Notes: generated by a model not told the origin, from the letters alone. 64,000 nucleotides of DNA from Oscillospiraceae bacterium (GCA_910575505.1 CAJTFK010000021.1:1-64000), one strand, 5' to 3'; positions 29,560 to 38,524 are shown, counted from the first letter of the stretch. A program made the numbers and translations.

Positions 29560-30522
29560 TCAGGCCGCGTCGGTCAGAACACGGAACGCCATAATCAGGT
29601 TCTGCTCCGTGTGGTCCTTATCGGAGTACAGGCCGCACACGCCGTCCTGGAAGGCCCAGAACGGGGCGTTGCTCCAATGCAGCACGGGGCCTTTGCCCTC
29701 ATTGCCCTGGTTCAGCCTACTGTCAGGAGGTTCTCCGTCCACAATGGAATAGAAGCCCTGGGTGTTCGCCAGCGTGACTTTCCGCATCTCGCCAATACAC
29801 TCCGGGCGGCAATGCCCGATGACCTCCAGCCTGCTGCCAGCCTTCAGGCATTTCTTCAGCTGAGACAGGTTCTTGATTTGACATGCCGGAGCCCGCAGAG
29901 GTTCGACTGTGTTCCTGGCCCGCTCCATCAGCTCAGCGAACTGGCAGATATGATAAATCTCTTCGCGGGGATAGGAGCCAATCTCCAGGTGGTATTCGTC
30001 AACATAGCGGCAGGTCCGCTCCAGCGTCCGGCCGTCCCAGGTCGTGATGCGGATTTTGTCACCGTCCTGGAGGCGGAACAGGTCAACGTAGCAGGGCGTG
30101 ATAAACCGGATACCTCTCCGGGCGTGTCCCATATGCTGGTCCAGCCACTCCCGGAAGTAGCAGTAGATGTATACCTCACCTTCGCGGGGATTCAATCTCA
30201 ACAGATAGGCGTACTTGTCTGTGTCCATACGGAAGCCGTATTCCCGGCTCTCGCGGTCCATGGCGCTGTCCAGATGCTCCAGGCAATACGCCTGCATCCG
30301 CTCCCGGTTTTCCAGAATGCAGCCCTCATGCCGGAGAGCTTCAAGCGTGATGCCCAGGTCAGCCCGGAAAGCCTCCGTGTTCAGGTCCGACAATTCCGGG
30401 CGGAACCCCATACTGTTCAGGGGTCCCCGCAGGTATCCGATACATCCGGTCTGGCCGGCGAGCTGCCGGCTCTGCTTATAGCTGTACTTATGTTCTTCGC
30501 GGTTCATGGGTCTGAGATTCAT
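29560..30522 (-). CDS. Hypothetical protein, paralogue of its upstream neighbour (320 aa)
   Basis: Not recognised by family name. Its N-terminal half aligns by eye with 30519-31004: shared blocks include TGCIG / AGCIG, ALRHEGCI / ALRNNITCGGI, MQAYCLEHLDSAMDRESREYGFRMDTDKYAYLLRL (in parts: YCLEHLDSAMD, YGFRMDTDKYAYLLRL) and IYCYFREWLD / IFCYLRERLD. The second half is unique, with a strand-rich region (DKIRITTWDGRTLERTC) and a Cys/His pair (IGHCRPEC). The start overlaps the upstream stop (ATGA), indicating translational coupling. The shared domain with Tyr, His and Asp conserved may be enzymatic or an RNA- or DNA-binding fold. Confidence 0.65.
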   Translation of the reverse strand: MNLRPMNREEHKYSYKQSRQLAGQTGCIGYLRGPLNSMGFRPELSDLNTEAFRADLGITLEALRHEGCILENRERMQAYCLEHLDSAMDRESREYGFRMDTDKYAYLLRLNPREGEVYIYCYFREWLDQHMGHARRGIRFITPCYVDLFRLQDGDKIRITTWDGRTLERTCRYVDEYHLEIGSYPREEIYHICQFAELMERARNTVEPLRAPACQIKNLSQLKKCLKAGSRLEVIGHCRPECIGEMRKVTLANTQGFYSIVDGEPPDSRLNQGNEGKGPVLHWSNAPFWAFQDGVCGLYSDKDHTEQNLIMAFRVLTDAA

Positions 30523-31004
30523 TTGATAGTCCCCCTCATGTCGTTATTTGCCCATTGAGATAAGCCGTCCAACCGTTCCCGGAGATAGCAGAAAATGACA
30601 GCAATATATTGGATAGGCGTTCTCCGGGAAGCCTGAACACGCATCAGGCGCAGGATATATGCGTACTTCTTCGTGTTGATACGGAATCCATAGGTATAGT
30701 GCAGCTCATCCATAGCGCTCTCCGGATGGGCGCGGCAATAGGCATGGGCCGCCGCCGGTCCCGCCAGGATACCGCCGCAGGTGATGTTGTTCCGGAGGGC
30801 GTCGAGAACGGCGTCAAAATCCGGCTGGAAGTCCTCGGCCTTCAGGTCCTTTCGGCGGTCTGTCCAGGTCGATTCATTGGACACGCCGGCCTCCATAGTC
30901 TCGATATAGTCCCCGATACAGCCGGCGATGGATAACAGCAGGGGCGAGTACCCATAGCTGAAATCGTACTCGGCAGGGGCCAGCGGCTGGATTTCAATAT
31001 TCAT
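30519..31004 (-). CDS. Hypothetical protein, short paralogue (161 aa)
   Basis: ATG 31004 (MNIEIQPLAPAEYDFSYGYS) is preceded by GGAGG with 8-base spacing; ATG 31019 overlaps the SD and is unlikely. It contains only the domain shared with the first half of 29560-30522, including YTYGFRINTKKYAYILRL and VIFCYLRERLDGL. No signal peptide or membrane segment. It is the first gene of a leftward operon whose upstream region is the dispersed repeat R2, which may therefore carry or shape its promoter. Confidence 0.65.
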   Translation of the reverse strand: MNIEIQPLAPAEYDFSYGYSPLLLSIAGCIGDYIETMEAGVSNESTWTDRRKDLKAEDFQPDFDAVLDALRNNITCGGILAGPAAAHAYCRAHPESAMDELHYTYGFRINTKKYAYILRLMRVQASRRTPIQYIAVIFCYLRERLDGLSQWANNDMRGTIK

Positions 31005-31036
31005 GATATGGTCCTCCATGTACTTAACCAGTTTTT

Positions 31037-31500
31037 CGATTTTTGCAACTTTTGAGAGAAAATGCCCGTCTGAAATTTGAATCTGAAAAAAACGTACAAG
31101 GCCATACAGACCAGGGAAGAAGCGAGCAAAAGCGTAAGAACATTGTCAAACACTCCGGCTTTGTAAGTTTTTTCGATTTCAGAGCCAGAAAAAACGTACA
31201 GAGCCAAAATCCCGAAAGCCTTGTGCCGCAGTCAATACACCGGAAGCTCAATTCCTTGTATGAAATCCCGAAAAAATATCATACAGGCTCAAGTCATACG
31301 GCTGCAAGGGATTGACGTATGTTGTAGGGTTTGTAAGTCTTTTTTTAAGAAAGTTTATAGAAATATCTATTTATAACACATATGTGTATTAGGGAAATAT
31401 ATGGGAGCGAAACCTGAAAAAAAGTCTTACAAATCCTACAAGTCAAATCCGGAACTTTTTCGCTGTTTTCAGCTCCGGCGTGTATTACGCTCCGGCGTGT
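31037..31500 (+). repeat. Dispersed intergenic repeat, copy R2
   Basis: Same orientation as R1. From about 31240 to 31480 the two copies are almost identical; the left 200 bp is more diverged. At the right end a partial duplication (CTCCGGCGTGTATTACGCTC) is present. It lies between the 3' end of 31532-32686 and the 5' end of 30519-31004. Confidence 0.85.
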
Positions 31501-31531
31501 ATTTATCCACTCTTCTCACCGGACGTATTTT

Positions 31532-32686
31532 TCAAAATAGCCGCAGCTGTTCTTCTTCCGGCGGTTTCCGGGCTTTCATATCCTCCCGCTGCCGGAGCAG
31601 TTCCTGAATCCGTTTGCCGCCCAGCAGCTTTCCCAACTGGCACTGCTTTGAGGTCTCAAGGCTTGTCCAGCCGGATTCCAGGATTGTTTTCTCCGCCTTG
31701 CGAATCCTGCGCTTTCTGGCCTCTTCCCGCCGGGCCCGCTTCTGTTCCTTCGCCGCCTTGAGATTGTCGGCGGCATGAGATACCTGGATACCGCCGGCGA
31801 CGTCCCGGAGGTCCTGTATAATATCCCTGGTATCCATCCGGGCGGCCCGCAAGTTCAGAACCTCAATTTTAAGGCTGGGGTCGAAGTGCAGGTCACGGTG
31901 ATGCTCCAGCATGACGCGCCTGACGGCCTCCTGATGCCCGTACTTGACAATGGCCTCGCAGACGGTCAAAGATGCAGTCTGGTCCAGCAGCTTGCAGCCC
32001 TTCTCCACGCTGGTCCTCTGTTCGTCCGGGAACAGGCCGAAGCCTTTGTGGGTCCAGGTCTTTCGCAAATCGTAGAACACATTGCCCTTCTTGGATGAAA
32101 GCTCCTTGTCGAGAACGGCGCAGTGTATGCAGCCTTGATACAGATGGGCGCAGTCCATGGGTCTGTACCAGGCCCTCCAGGTTTTGCTCGTGCGTCCGTA
32201 ATGGCTTTGCCGCTGGCAGACACGGCCCTTGTGAGCCGCCTGGAATATTTCCCAGCGCCGTTCCGCCTCCTGCCAGACCTGCTTGTGAAGTTCGTCCACG
32301 CTGCCCTCGAAAGTATAGGGCCGGTCCGTTTGATGGCAATTACACTGGTAAACTATGTCGTCTGACTGGCCGCAGAGCTTCTCGGATTCCAGAAGCGGAT
32401 GCCGGAGCGGGCACGGCTCAGAAGGGAACTGGGGGCACGGAAGCACAGGGTTGTCGTTCTCCGGCCGCCAGTCAATTCCGTGCCAGGACATGTAGCCGTT
32501 CGAGAAATGCTCTCCCTTAGCCAGCAGGCCGCAGGGGGTCTCAAAGACCATATCCCGCAGCGTCTGGTATTTATACGTCCAGCCGCCTTCATAATCCTCG
32601 TACTCCCGCATCCCCGGAGGCGTGTCCTCCGGTGTATAGCCCTCCGCCAGCAGACGGCGGGTCAGTTCGTTCAGTTCTTTGCACAT
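31532..32686 (-). CDS. Hypothetical Cys/His-rich protein with basic coiled tail (384 aa)
   Basis: Not recognised. The N-terminal half has several Cys/His pairs that could bind zinc (LPCPQF, EPCPLRH, YQCNCHQ, CAHLYQGCIHCAV). A middle helical region carries HHRDLHFDPSLKIEVLNLRA (20 residues), and the C-terminal region is strongly basic and helical (KAAKEQKRARREEARKRRIR). This suits a nucleic-acid-binding protein. Start ATG 32686 has no clear SD but lies 3 bases from the stop of 32690-32917, so coupling is likely. It is part of the leftward block with PcfJ/PcfK-like genes. Confidence 0.65.
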   Translation of the reverse strand: MCKELNELTRRLLAEGYTPEDTPPGMREYEDYEGGWTYKYQTLRDMVFETPCGLLAKGEHFSNGYMSWHGIDWRPENDNPVLPCPQFPSEPCPLRHPLLESEKLCGQSDDIVYQCNCHQTDRPYTFEGSVDELHKQVWQEAERRWEIFQAAHKGRVCQRQSHYGRTSKTWRAWYRPMDCAHLYQGCIHCAVLDKELSSKKGNVFYDLRKTWTHKGFGLFPDEQRTSVEKGCKLLDQTASLTVCEAIVKYGHQEAVRRVMLEHHRDLHFDPSLKIEVLNLRAARMDTRDIIQDLRDVAGGIQVSHAADNLKAAKEQKRARREEARKRRIRKAEKTILESGWTSLETSKQCQLGKLLGGKRIQELLRQREDMKARKPPEEEQLRLF

Positions 32687-32689
32687 GGT

Positions 32690-32917
32690 TTATATACCAG
32701 GGCACGGAATAAGGCCGAAGTGGTTCTGCATTGTATCCCGGAGCTGGGGAACCGTCAGGCCGTATTCTTCTGAAATACATTCCTCGCAGACGATAGCCTT
32801 GTAGCCCAAGGCCCTGGAGATACGCTTTTCCCATGAGTTGGTCCGCTCGGCCCCGCAGACTGGACAGGGGATGTTGTCATACCAGATTATCTTCCGGGGT
32901 TCTGTGTACTCCGGCAC
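32690..32917 (-). CDS. Small zinc-ribbon protein (75 aa)
   Basis: GTG 32917 lies 9 bases after GGAGG. Two CxxC knuckles, IPCPVCGAERTN and IVCEECISEEYG, about 30 residues apart, indicate a zinc ribbon. The rest (LTVPQLRDTMQNHFG) is a short helix. Probably a small nucleic-acid-binding or adaptor protein of the element. It sits directly upstream of 31532-32686, with a 3-base gap. Confidence 0.65.
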   Translation of the reverse strand: MPEYTEPRKIIWYDNIPCPVCGAERTNSWEKRISRALGYKAIVCEECISEEYGLTVPQLRDTMQNHFGLIPCPGI

Positions 32918-32951
32918 GGCTCACAGCCTCCTTTCTTGTGTTTACATACCC

Positions 32952-33182
32952 TTATTCTTCACTTATCACGATGGGATGCTCGTTGAGAATGGGGCACTTG
33001 GAGGGCCGCTGCTGGTAAAGATTGCGTTTCAGGAGCTTGAAGTGTCTCCGGCCCTTTGTGCAGTACGAATTGCCAAAGGACTTCATGCACCCACCGCTGC
33101 AAAGTTTCACGATGTCCCAATGGGTGTATACCCCGGAACAGCCGAAACACGCTTCTGGGAAACTTTTCATCTTCTTTCTCAT
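32952..33182 (-). CDS. Small Cys-rich protein (76 aa)
   Basis: ATG 33182 with SD GGGAG. Cysteines are spaced as CFGCS, KLCSGGCMKSFGNSYC and KCP, typical of a compact zinc-binding fold, followed by a basic helix (KGRRHFKLLKRNLYQQR). Not assigned to a family. It stands in a row with 32690-32917 and 33369-33689, small leftward genes between the PcfJ-like gene and the Cys/His-rich protein. Confidence 0.55.
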   Translation of the reverse strand: MRKKMKSFPEACFGCSGVYTHWDIVKLCSGGCMKSFGNSYCTKGRRHFKLLKRNLYQQRPSKCPILNEHPIVISEE

Positions 33183-33220
33183 ATACTCTCCCTTCCGCCA
33201 TAACCATTTTTATCCATTTA

Positions 33221-33338
33221 CCCCCTTGGCCGCAACAAAGTGGGCGGGAGGGGGGTTGTCAATGGTGCGCGAAGCACAGGCATAAGCCCTTGCCGTTGAC
33301 AACCCCCCTCCCGTCCGCTATCATCTGCCAAGGGGGAG
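33221..33338. repeat. Long imperfect inverted repeat with perfect 18-bp core
   Basis: CGGGAGGGGGGTTGTCAA at 33245-33262 is the exact complement of 33296-33313, with a 33-nt loop. Outer arms CCCCCTTGGC (about 33221) and GCCAAGGGGG (about 33328) are also complementary, giving an overall inverted repeat of about 45 bp per arm. It lacks a gene and could be a MITE-like relic or a strong mRNA hairpin. Confidence 0.75.
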
Positions 33339-33368
33339 AATGGATTCCACTTTGATGTCTGCGCCGAG

Positions 33369-33689
33369 TCAGGATGTTTGTTCCCTCCAGCGCTCTGTGG
33401 ATTCGCCGGGAAAGCAATGCCCACTGTATTCCCAGACGCCGGGCCGGCCTGGATTCACGGGATAAGTAATGCGCTTGAAAGTTATGTAGGTTTCCCGCCA
33501 TTTGCCTGTGGCCGGGTCCAGCTTCTCACCAAGCGGCTCCCCCACCTGGACCAGCTCGGAAGTCATACAGAGCGGCGGCAGGCTGTCTATCAGAATATCC
33601 ACCGTATCCTCGGTCACATAGTTTCCGACATGCGAAGCCTGACAGCTGAAATTGTCCCAGGTCAGAACTTCCTTTCCATTATACGTCAT
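33369..33689 (-). CDS. Hypothetical small protein (106 aa)
   Basis: Not recognised. ATG 33689 (MTYNGKEVLTWDNFSCQASH) follows AAAGGGGG. It is a strand-rich sequence with four Cys and an even distribution of aromatic residues; no signal peptide. It lies 33 bp beyond the gene at 33723-33932 and just upstream of the large inverted repeat, which may end or stabilise its transcript. Confidence 0.5.
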   Translation of the reverse strand: MTYNGKEVLTWDNFSCQASHVGNYVTEDTVDILIDSLPPLCMTSELVQVGEPLGEKLDPATGKWRETYITFKRITYPVNPGRPGVWEYSGHCFPGESTERWREQTS

Positions 33690-33722
33690 GATTTGCCCCC
33701 CCTTTCGGATTCTGATGAATGT

Positions 33723-33932
33723 CTATCTTGTCACGCGGTTTCTGTGGCGTTGACTGTTCCGGAGGTCCAGGCCCCCAATACCGGGAAGCCGCTCCCAAAG
33801 ACAGGTTTTGACTTCTTCGATATACTTTTTGGAATATCGGCCCTGAAGTCCGGTCCGCTTGTCAGAATAGCCGCTGGCGTCCTGCGAAGGACGCAAAAAA
33901 GAACCGGACAAAAGCCAATCCCGCAGCTTCAA
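33723..33932 (-). CDS. Hypothetical basic peptide coupled to PcfJ-like gene (69 aa)
   Basis: The start codon overlaps the stop of the PcfJ-like gene (ATGA at 33929-33932), which argues for real translation. The product is basic and partly helical (RYSKKYIEEVKTCLWERLPG) without a recognised domain. Confidence 0.45.
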   Translation of the reverse strand: MKLRDWLLSGSFLRPSQDASGYSDKRTGLQGRYSKKYIEEVKTCLWERLPGIGGLDLRNSQRHRNRVTR

Positions 33933-35914
33933 GCGGCCTCATACACAACGGCTTGCAGGACTTCTCGCTTCCAATGGTCTATAAAATCCTGAACCGTATG
34001 TGTTGGGTCCTGATTACCCTGGCCGCGCACCTGGACGATTCTCCGGTGACGGACCTCAATCGTATAAAAGGGCTTGGCCTCGTTTTTACTTCGCCGCAGG
34101 AACAGAATCAGGCACTTTTTTTGGGCGATTCTTTTGACGTATCCACCGACACAATGATGCAGGACATTGCCCTCCCGGATGATTTCGTCCGGCGTATTGG
34201 GGCGGACGATTTTCAAGCCTTTGTACTCAAAATCCAGGCTGTTCCCGATATGGGCGTAGGCTGATTGGAAGCCGCGCTGTATGTTCTCGTCTTTTTGGGC
34301 CTTGATATTCTGCGCAGCTTTATCGTGGGATTTTTGCAAATCTCTGGGATACAGCACAAAACTGCTGCGCATATTATAATCCTGTCCATTACACATGTCC
34401 AGATAGTCCCGGTACTCGCTCAAAAGGTCCTGCATGTTCCGGTATCTCGGGGTTCCGGTCGGAGTTTTCCGGTCTTTCATGTACAAATATTGGGCGTCCA
34501 GATATTTGAGCAGCTTGTGAACCGTCATGTACTCCAGCGTCTCCAGGATGTCCCGCTCGACGCCATATTCCAGTTGCCAGGAGAGGAGCTCCTGTCTGTC
34601 CTTCAGATTCTCCCAGCAATATTCCTGGTACGTCTTCAGCGTTTTGAAATCAATATCCAAGCCCCGCAGGAAATCCACGTCCTCGGCGCGGACCTGCAAT
34701 ATTCGGTGGGTTCTGTTCTGGGTCTGGTCCAGCGGAATCTCGTTTTGGGAATCATGACCGTATACCAGGTCCCTGGCAAGCGAGAAAAAGCCCACTTTGA
34801 CAAGATGCTCCAGCCGGGGATGTTTCAAATACGCCGCCAGGAACGGAATCACCGCCATGGGCCTGTGGAAGCGCTGATAGAACTCCGTAAGGGGGCAATA
34901 CCGCCAGGGCGTATTTTCAAACACTTCGGGAAGATTCCTGCAATACACATGGCCGCAGATGTCCGCCTCGTAATTGTAGTTCCAATGGCTGTATACAGGC
35001 CGGGCGCCAGACTTCCAGCATTTTTCCGAGTAGTTATAATAAAATTCTTCCCAGTGGGTCGGGCCGTTCTTGTCGAACTGGATGAACAGGCGGGCGTTCT
35101 CGTAGGCTTCTTTTCGGGGCATGTCTCCGATATAATAGCAGTTGGTCTTGATAATACGGATGACCATTTCATCCGGGGCGGTTTTCTGAATTATTTGGCA
35201 GGTGTCCCGATTTTCAATCCAGCCCCTCCGGCCCCTGGATTTCAGTGTAAGCTCCCGCTTGCAGTGGGGGCAGGTCCCCTTGGCGTTGTATTTCAATCCA
35301 GAGAGCGTGACTTCATGGCCGCAATTGGTGCAGATACCTTTCACGGATTTCTGTTTCTTTTCATAATCATAGAAGAAATAGGCGGGCAGGGTCTGATACG
35401 CCCAGGATTGCCAACCACGGGGCAGAGGCGGCACACAGGCCATGCGGTTTTGAACTTTCTGGCGGCGCATTTCAAGGCGCTTTTCCAGCCGCTGGGCTTT
35501 CATGGCGCTTTGGGCCTGAATTAAAGCGTCAAAGCCTTTGTTTATGCCGTCATGAAAGTAGCGTTCCAGGCGCTCCTGGTCCTCCGGCGAGTAAAAGGCG
35601 CAGTATCTCGCAAAGCGCCAATCTTTTCCCAAATTATCAAAGGACGCCGTTCGCCAGAAGGTCTTGCCATTCTCATTCCCGGCCAGAGTAATATAGCCGT
35701 CTTTGGAGTGGAACATGGTCCAGATGGGCCGAAAATCCTCCTGGGCGGCATGTTCCCGGTCATGTATGTACAGTACCAGGGTCTTCCTGTGACTGATAAT
35801 TCTGACCGCCGTTTGGACAATATACTTGACCTGTTCCGCATGGAGAAGGCCGCTGTCCATAGACATGGCAGCGCCGGGAGCGGCGAACTCCCGGCAGGCT
35901 TTTTTATTTAACAT
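33929..35914 (-). CDS. PcfJ-like protein
   Basis: 661 aa. The C-terminal PcfJ domain is recognisable: IVRPNTPDEIIREGNVLHHC, VGGYVKRIAQKKCLILFLRR, then PFYTIEVRHRRIVQVRGQGN. A zinc ribbon lies about residues 190-225 (CTNCG, CPHCKREL). The family is named after a protein of the enterococcal conjugative plasmid pCF10 and is common in integrative elements of Firmicutes; its biochemical role is unproven. Start: ATG at 35914 with the PcfK-like stop 3 bp away. The PcfK-PcfJ gene pair is conserved in such elements and supports a conjugation or mobilisation background. Confidence 0.8.
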   Translation of the reverse strand: MLNKKACREFAAPGAAMSMDSGLLHAEQVKYIVQTAVRIISHRKTLVLYIHDREHAAQEDFRPIWTMFHSKDGYITLAGNENGKTFWRTASFDNLGKDWRFARYCAFYSPEDQERLERYFHDGINKGFDALIQAQSAMKAQRLEKRLEMRRQKVQNRMACVPPLPRGWQSWAYQTLPAYFFYDYEKKQKSVKGICTNCGHEVTLSGLKYNAKGTCPHCKRELTLKSRGRRGWIENRDTCQIIQKTAPDEMVIRIIKTNCYYIGDMPRKEAYENARLFIQFDKNGPTHWEEFYYNYSEKCWKSGARPVYSHWNYNYEADICGHVYCRNLPEVFENTPWRYCPLTEFYQRFHRPMAVIPFLAAYLKHPRLEHLVKVGFFSLARDLVYGHDSQNEIPLDQTQNRTHRILQVRAEDVDFLRGLDIDFKTLKTYQEYCWENLKDRQELLSWQLEYGVERDILETLEYMTVHKLLKYLDAQYLYMKDRKTPTGTPRYRNMQDLLSEYRDYLDMCNGQDYNMRSSFVLYPRDLQKSHDKAAQNIKAQKDENIQRGFQSAYAHIGNSLDFEYKGLKIVRPNTPDEIIREGNVLHHCVGGYVKRIAQKKCLILFLRRSKNEAKPFYTIEVRHRRIVQVRGQGNQDPTHTVQDFIDHWKREVLQAVVYEAA

Positions 35915-35917
35915 AGA

Positions 35918-36574
35918 TTATACTGCCTCCCCCAACAGGCTGATTTGACCGTCAATAGCGGCCTTGGACTTCTTCTCGGGTGCCTTCTTCGTGGCGCTGC
36001 CGGAAGCAGGCTTGGATACGGCCTTGGGTTTGTCCTGGTCCTCGGGAGCGTCCGGGTCGTTGAAATACGCCTCGGCCCATTGATAACAAAGGCCGTCCGG
36101 GATGTCGAGAGCGTAGACGCCGTTCTCGTGGGATTCCCCCAGGTCTTTCATTTCCCGCTCGGCGAACTCACGGGCCTTGCGATAGATATAGCGAAAGCAA
36201 TGCGCCATAGTCTTGCGGGGATGCAGGACCCGGCGTGCGAACTCCGGATTCTTCCGGCACAGAGCTTGAATATGTTCGGACACGCAGTCTTTCATGTTGC
36301 GCCGGGTAATACGCTCCGTGTCGGCGCTGACACGCTGGACGGAGAAAGCCGTCACGTCCTGGTCGCTCATGGCGGCAATGCGGTCAAGCTGGAGCTGTCC
36401 GGCGGTTTCACTGGGGCTGGGCATATCGGGAGCCGGTTCAGGCACGGGGGCCGGTTCCGCCGGTTTCGGTTCCGGATGGCCCGCCGGCTTCGCCGGAACA
36501 GCCGCCTGGGCAGACCGGGCCTTTGCCCGTGAATCGTTCCGGGCCTCAATCGCCATGTCGGAGAAAATACTCAT
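35918..36574 (-). CDS. PcfK-like protein
   Basis: 218 aa; ATG 36574 (MSIFSDMAIEARNDSR) after AAAGGAGG. An N-terminal Ala/Pro/Glu-rich disordered segment (PKPAEPAPVPEPAPDMPSP) is followed by a helical domain (ITRRNMKDCVSEHIQALCRK, TMAHCFRYIYRKAREFAERE) that matches PcfK-like proteins, including the acidic strand with YALDIPDGLCYQWAEAYFND. The C-terminus is Lys/Ala rich. It precedes the PcfJ-like gene by 3 bp, the order seen in related elements. Its upstream flank is the dispersed repeat R3. Confidence 0.75.
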   Translation of the reverse strand: MSIFSDMAIEARNDSRAKARSAQAAVPAKPAGHPEPKPAEPAPVPEPAPDMPSPSETAGQLQLDRIAAMSDQDVTAFSVQRVSADTERITRRNMKDCVSEHIQALCRKNPEFARRVLHPRKTMAHCFRYIYRKAREFAEREMKDLGESHENGVYALDIPDGLCYQWAEAYFNDPDAPEDQDKPKAVSKPASGSATKKAPEKKSKAAIDGQISLLGEAV

Positions 36575-36639
36575 GGGGACCTCCTTTTTTTCGATACAGG
36601 ATTTTTGCGCAGGCAATACACGCATAGAAGAAGAAAGCG

Positions 36640-37112
36640 GGGAGAAATACAGGTCAGAGCGTAATACACGCTGGGGGTTGAAAACAGCGAAAAAGTTCCG
36701 GATTTGGCTTGTAGGATTTGTAGGACTTTTTTTCAGGTTTCGCTCCTATATATTTCCCTAATACACATATGTGTTATAAATAGATATTTCTATAAACTTT
36801 CTTAAAAAAAGACTTACAAACCCTACAACATACGTCAATCCCTTGCAGCTGTAAGGTTTGAGGCTGTATGATATTTTTTCGGGATTTCATACACAGGATT
36901 AAGCATTTCAGTGTATTCCTTGTAGCGCAAGGCTTTCGGGGTTTTGGCTCTGTACGTTTTTTCTGGCTCTAAAATTGAAAAAACCTACAAAGCCGGAGTG
37001 TCTGACACTGTTCTTACGCTTTTGCTCGCTTTTCTTCCCGGCTGTATGGCCTTGTACGTTTTTTTCAGATTCAAATTTCAGACAGGCATTTTCTCTAAAA
37101 AGTTGCAAAAAA
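36640..37112 (-). repeat. Dispersed intergenic repeat, copy R3
   Basis: Complementary strand relative to R1 and R2. The order is GCGTGTATTACGC end, AAAGTTCCGGATTTG, TTGTAGGATTTGTAGGAC, the AT-rich centre with ACACATATGTGT, ACAAACCCTACAACATACG, and TGTACGTTTTTTTCAG up to the TTGCAAAAAA end. Divergence from R1/R2 is greatest around 36890-36950. Confidence 0.85.
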
Positions 37113-37378
37113 CGGATATTTCCGAAATAGCAGCCCCGGCATGTATTCCTGTTCCTTTGAGAATCCACCAGCCGGAATTGCTTTCATGGATACCCTCTGT
37201 GCCCACTGCCGTCTTAGTGCTGGTTAAAATTGCAGAAAATAATGAAAATGATTGCAAGAACAGCAAAAACGTGGTATAATAATTATTAGAAAAGCAGTTT
37301 TCAACTATAAAAAGACGAGAGAGTTTTACTTTCTCTATAACCTGTACTGCAAAATAAAATAGAAAGCAGGTAGTCACC
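37113..37378 (+). promoter_or_regulatory. Upstream region and promoter of 37379-37888
   Basis: TTGCAA (37252-37257), 17 bp, TATAAT (37275-37280), then an untranslated leader of about 90 nt with a weak GCAGGTAG SD. Confidence 0.65.
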
Positions 37379-37888
37379 ATGACTGGCGAAAAACTGGTCC
37401 ATGTGATTTTCAACACGGGTGCCCGAGAGGAAATCATGCGGCGAAACTTCAAATTTCCGCATTTGGAGCGGGCAAATTTGGATTGGGTCATCAAAAACGC
37501 GAAAAACACCGCGGGCGTGGACATTGATGAAAACATCATATTGCAGCTGCGTGTAAGCACGGAGCGGAACAGAGCCGCGTTCATCAACTATTACGAAGCA
37601 GTATTTTATTACGGTACATATACCAACAAGGAAACTTTCTTGATTTCCTACGGGGCCAAAAACAGGGATATATCCAAGCAGCTTTGGCCTATGCTCAACC
37701 GAAAGATGATTGACAATTATGGCATATCCTCTACGATTGACACTCCGCCCGCTACCCCGGCGGTGGTTGACGTATTTGTGCCGTGCAGTCACCTCGAAGC
37801 GTCTACGTATTTGTACAAATTCAATTACTACGACTTCTGCGCGCGGCTGGGCTGGGCTATATTCCACCCGAACAGTATAAAGATGTAA
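37379..37888 (+). CDS. Hypothetical protein (169 aa), lone rightward gene
   Basis: Not recognised. It reads against the surrounding leftward block and has its own good promoter. The sequence mixes strands and helices (KLVHVIFNTGAREEIMRRNF, FINYYEAVFYYGTYTNKETF), is Tyr/Phe/Asn rich, has few charges at the C-terminus (FNYYDFCARLGWAIFHPNS) and has no signal peptide or clear membrane helix. Independent orientation and promoter next to a dispersed repeat suggest an accessory gene. No catalytic motif is evident. Confidence 0.55.
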   Translation: MTGEKLVHVIFNTGAREEIMRRNFKFPHLERANLDWVIKNAKNTAGVDIDENIILQLRVSTERNRAAFINYYEAVFYYGTYTNKETFLISYGAKNRDISKQLWPMLNRKMIDNYGISSTIDTPPATPAVVDVFVPCSHLEASTYLYKFNYYDFCARLGWAIFHPNSIKM

Positions 37889-37951
37889 TCAGAACCAGGA
37901 AAGAGGACTGGCCGTTCGCACAGCCAGTCCCCTTTTTTCCAGGCAGAACCA

Positions 37952-38524
37952 TCAGCCAGCGGCCGCTTCCTCTCTGGCCCGGCGCTGGAAGTCACTGGGC
38001 TTCTCTCTGGTATCAGGCCAGATGTCCTTGATGCCATCAGCGGCCCAAACCGCGTTGTCGTTCAACTGCCGCTGCCAGACGCCGATGCTGGGGGCCCAGT
38101 GAAAACCGTTGTGTTTCAGAGCAAGCGTCAGTTCCTTGTCCGGCCTGGCGTCAAATATGATTTGCAGGCGGTTCGCTTCCTTGTCGATTTGGACCTCGCC
38201 GCCGGAGAACGTCCAGCCGAAGTAGCCCTGCTCCGTCTGGCGGGTCAGCTGGGCGATACGGTCCTTGTTGCGGCGAATCTCGGCATTGTTGCTGGAGAGC
38301 TCATAGGACAGGTAGGGCTTGTCCGTTCGGTACTGGGACATCTTGGCTTTCAGCCGTTCGATTCCCGTGGGCGGCAGGCCGGGGCAGCCGTCCAGGGTCT
38401 TGTGCTTCCGGTAGTAGGCATTAACGGCCCGCATTTCTTTCTGCTTCGCCTCCAGCTTTTCAAGCCGGGCCTGGAGCTTCTCCAGGGCCTGGGGGTCGTC
38501 GGCGCTGATAACATTCTTGTTCAT
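37952..38524 (-). CDS. Hypothetical coiled-coil protein with C-terminal globular domain (190 aa)
   Basis: ATG 38524 after AAAGGAA. The first 50 residues form a likely coiled coil (ALEKLQARLEKLEAKQKEMR). The second half holds a compact domain with FGWTFSGGEVQIDKEANRLQ, IIFDARPDKELTLALKHNGF and HWAPSIGVWQRQLNDNAVWA, a pattern I have seen attached to mobile-element proteins but cannot name. It may bind DNA. It is the gene nearest the 3' side of the 1970-aa methylase/helicase, separated by the small transcription unit at 38674-38770. Confidence 0.6.
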   Translation of the reverse strand: MNKNVISADDPQALEKLQARLEKLEAKQKEMRAVNAYYRKHKTLDGCPGLPPTGIERLKAKMSQYRTDKPYLSYELSSNNAEIRRNKDRIAQLTRQTEQGYFGWTFSGGEVQIDKEANRLQIIFDARPDKELTLALKHNGFHWAPSIGVWQRQLNDNAVWAADGIKDIWPDTREKPSDFQRRAREEAAAG

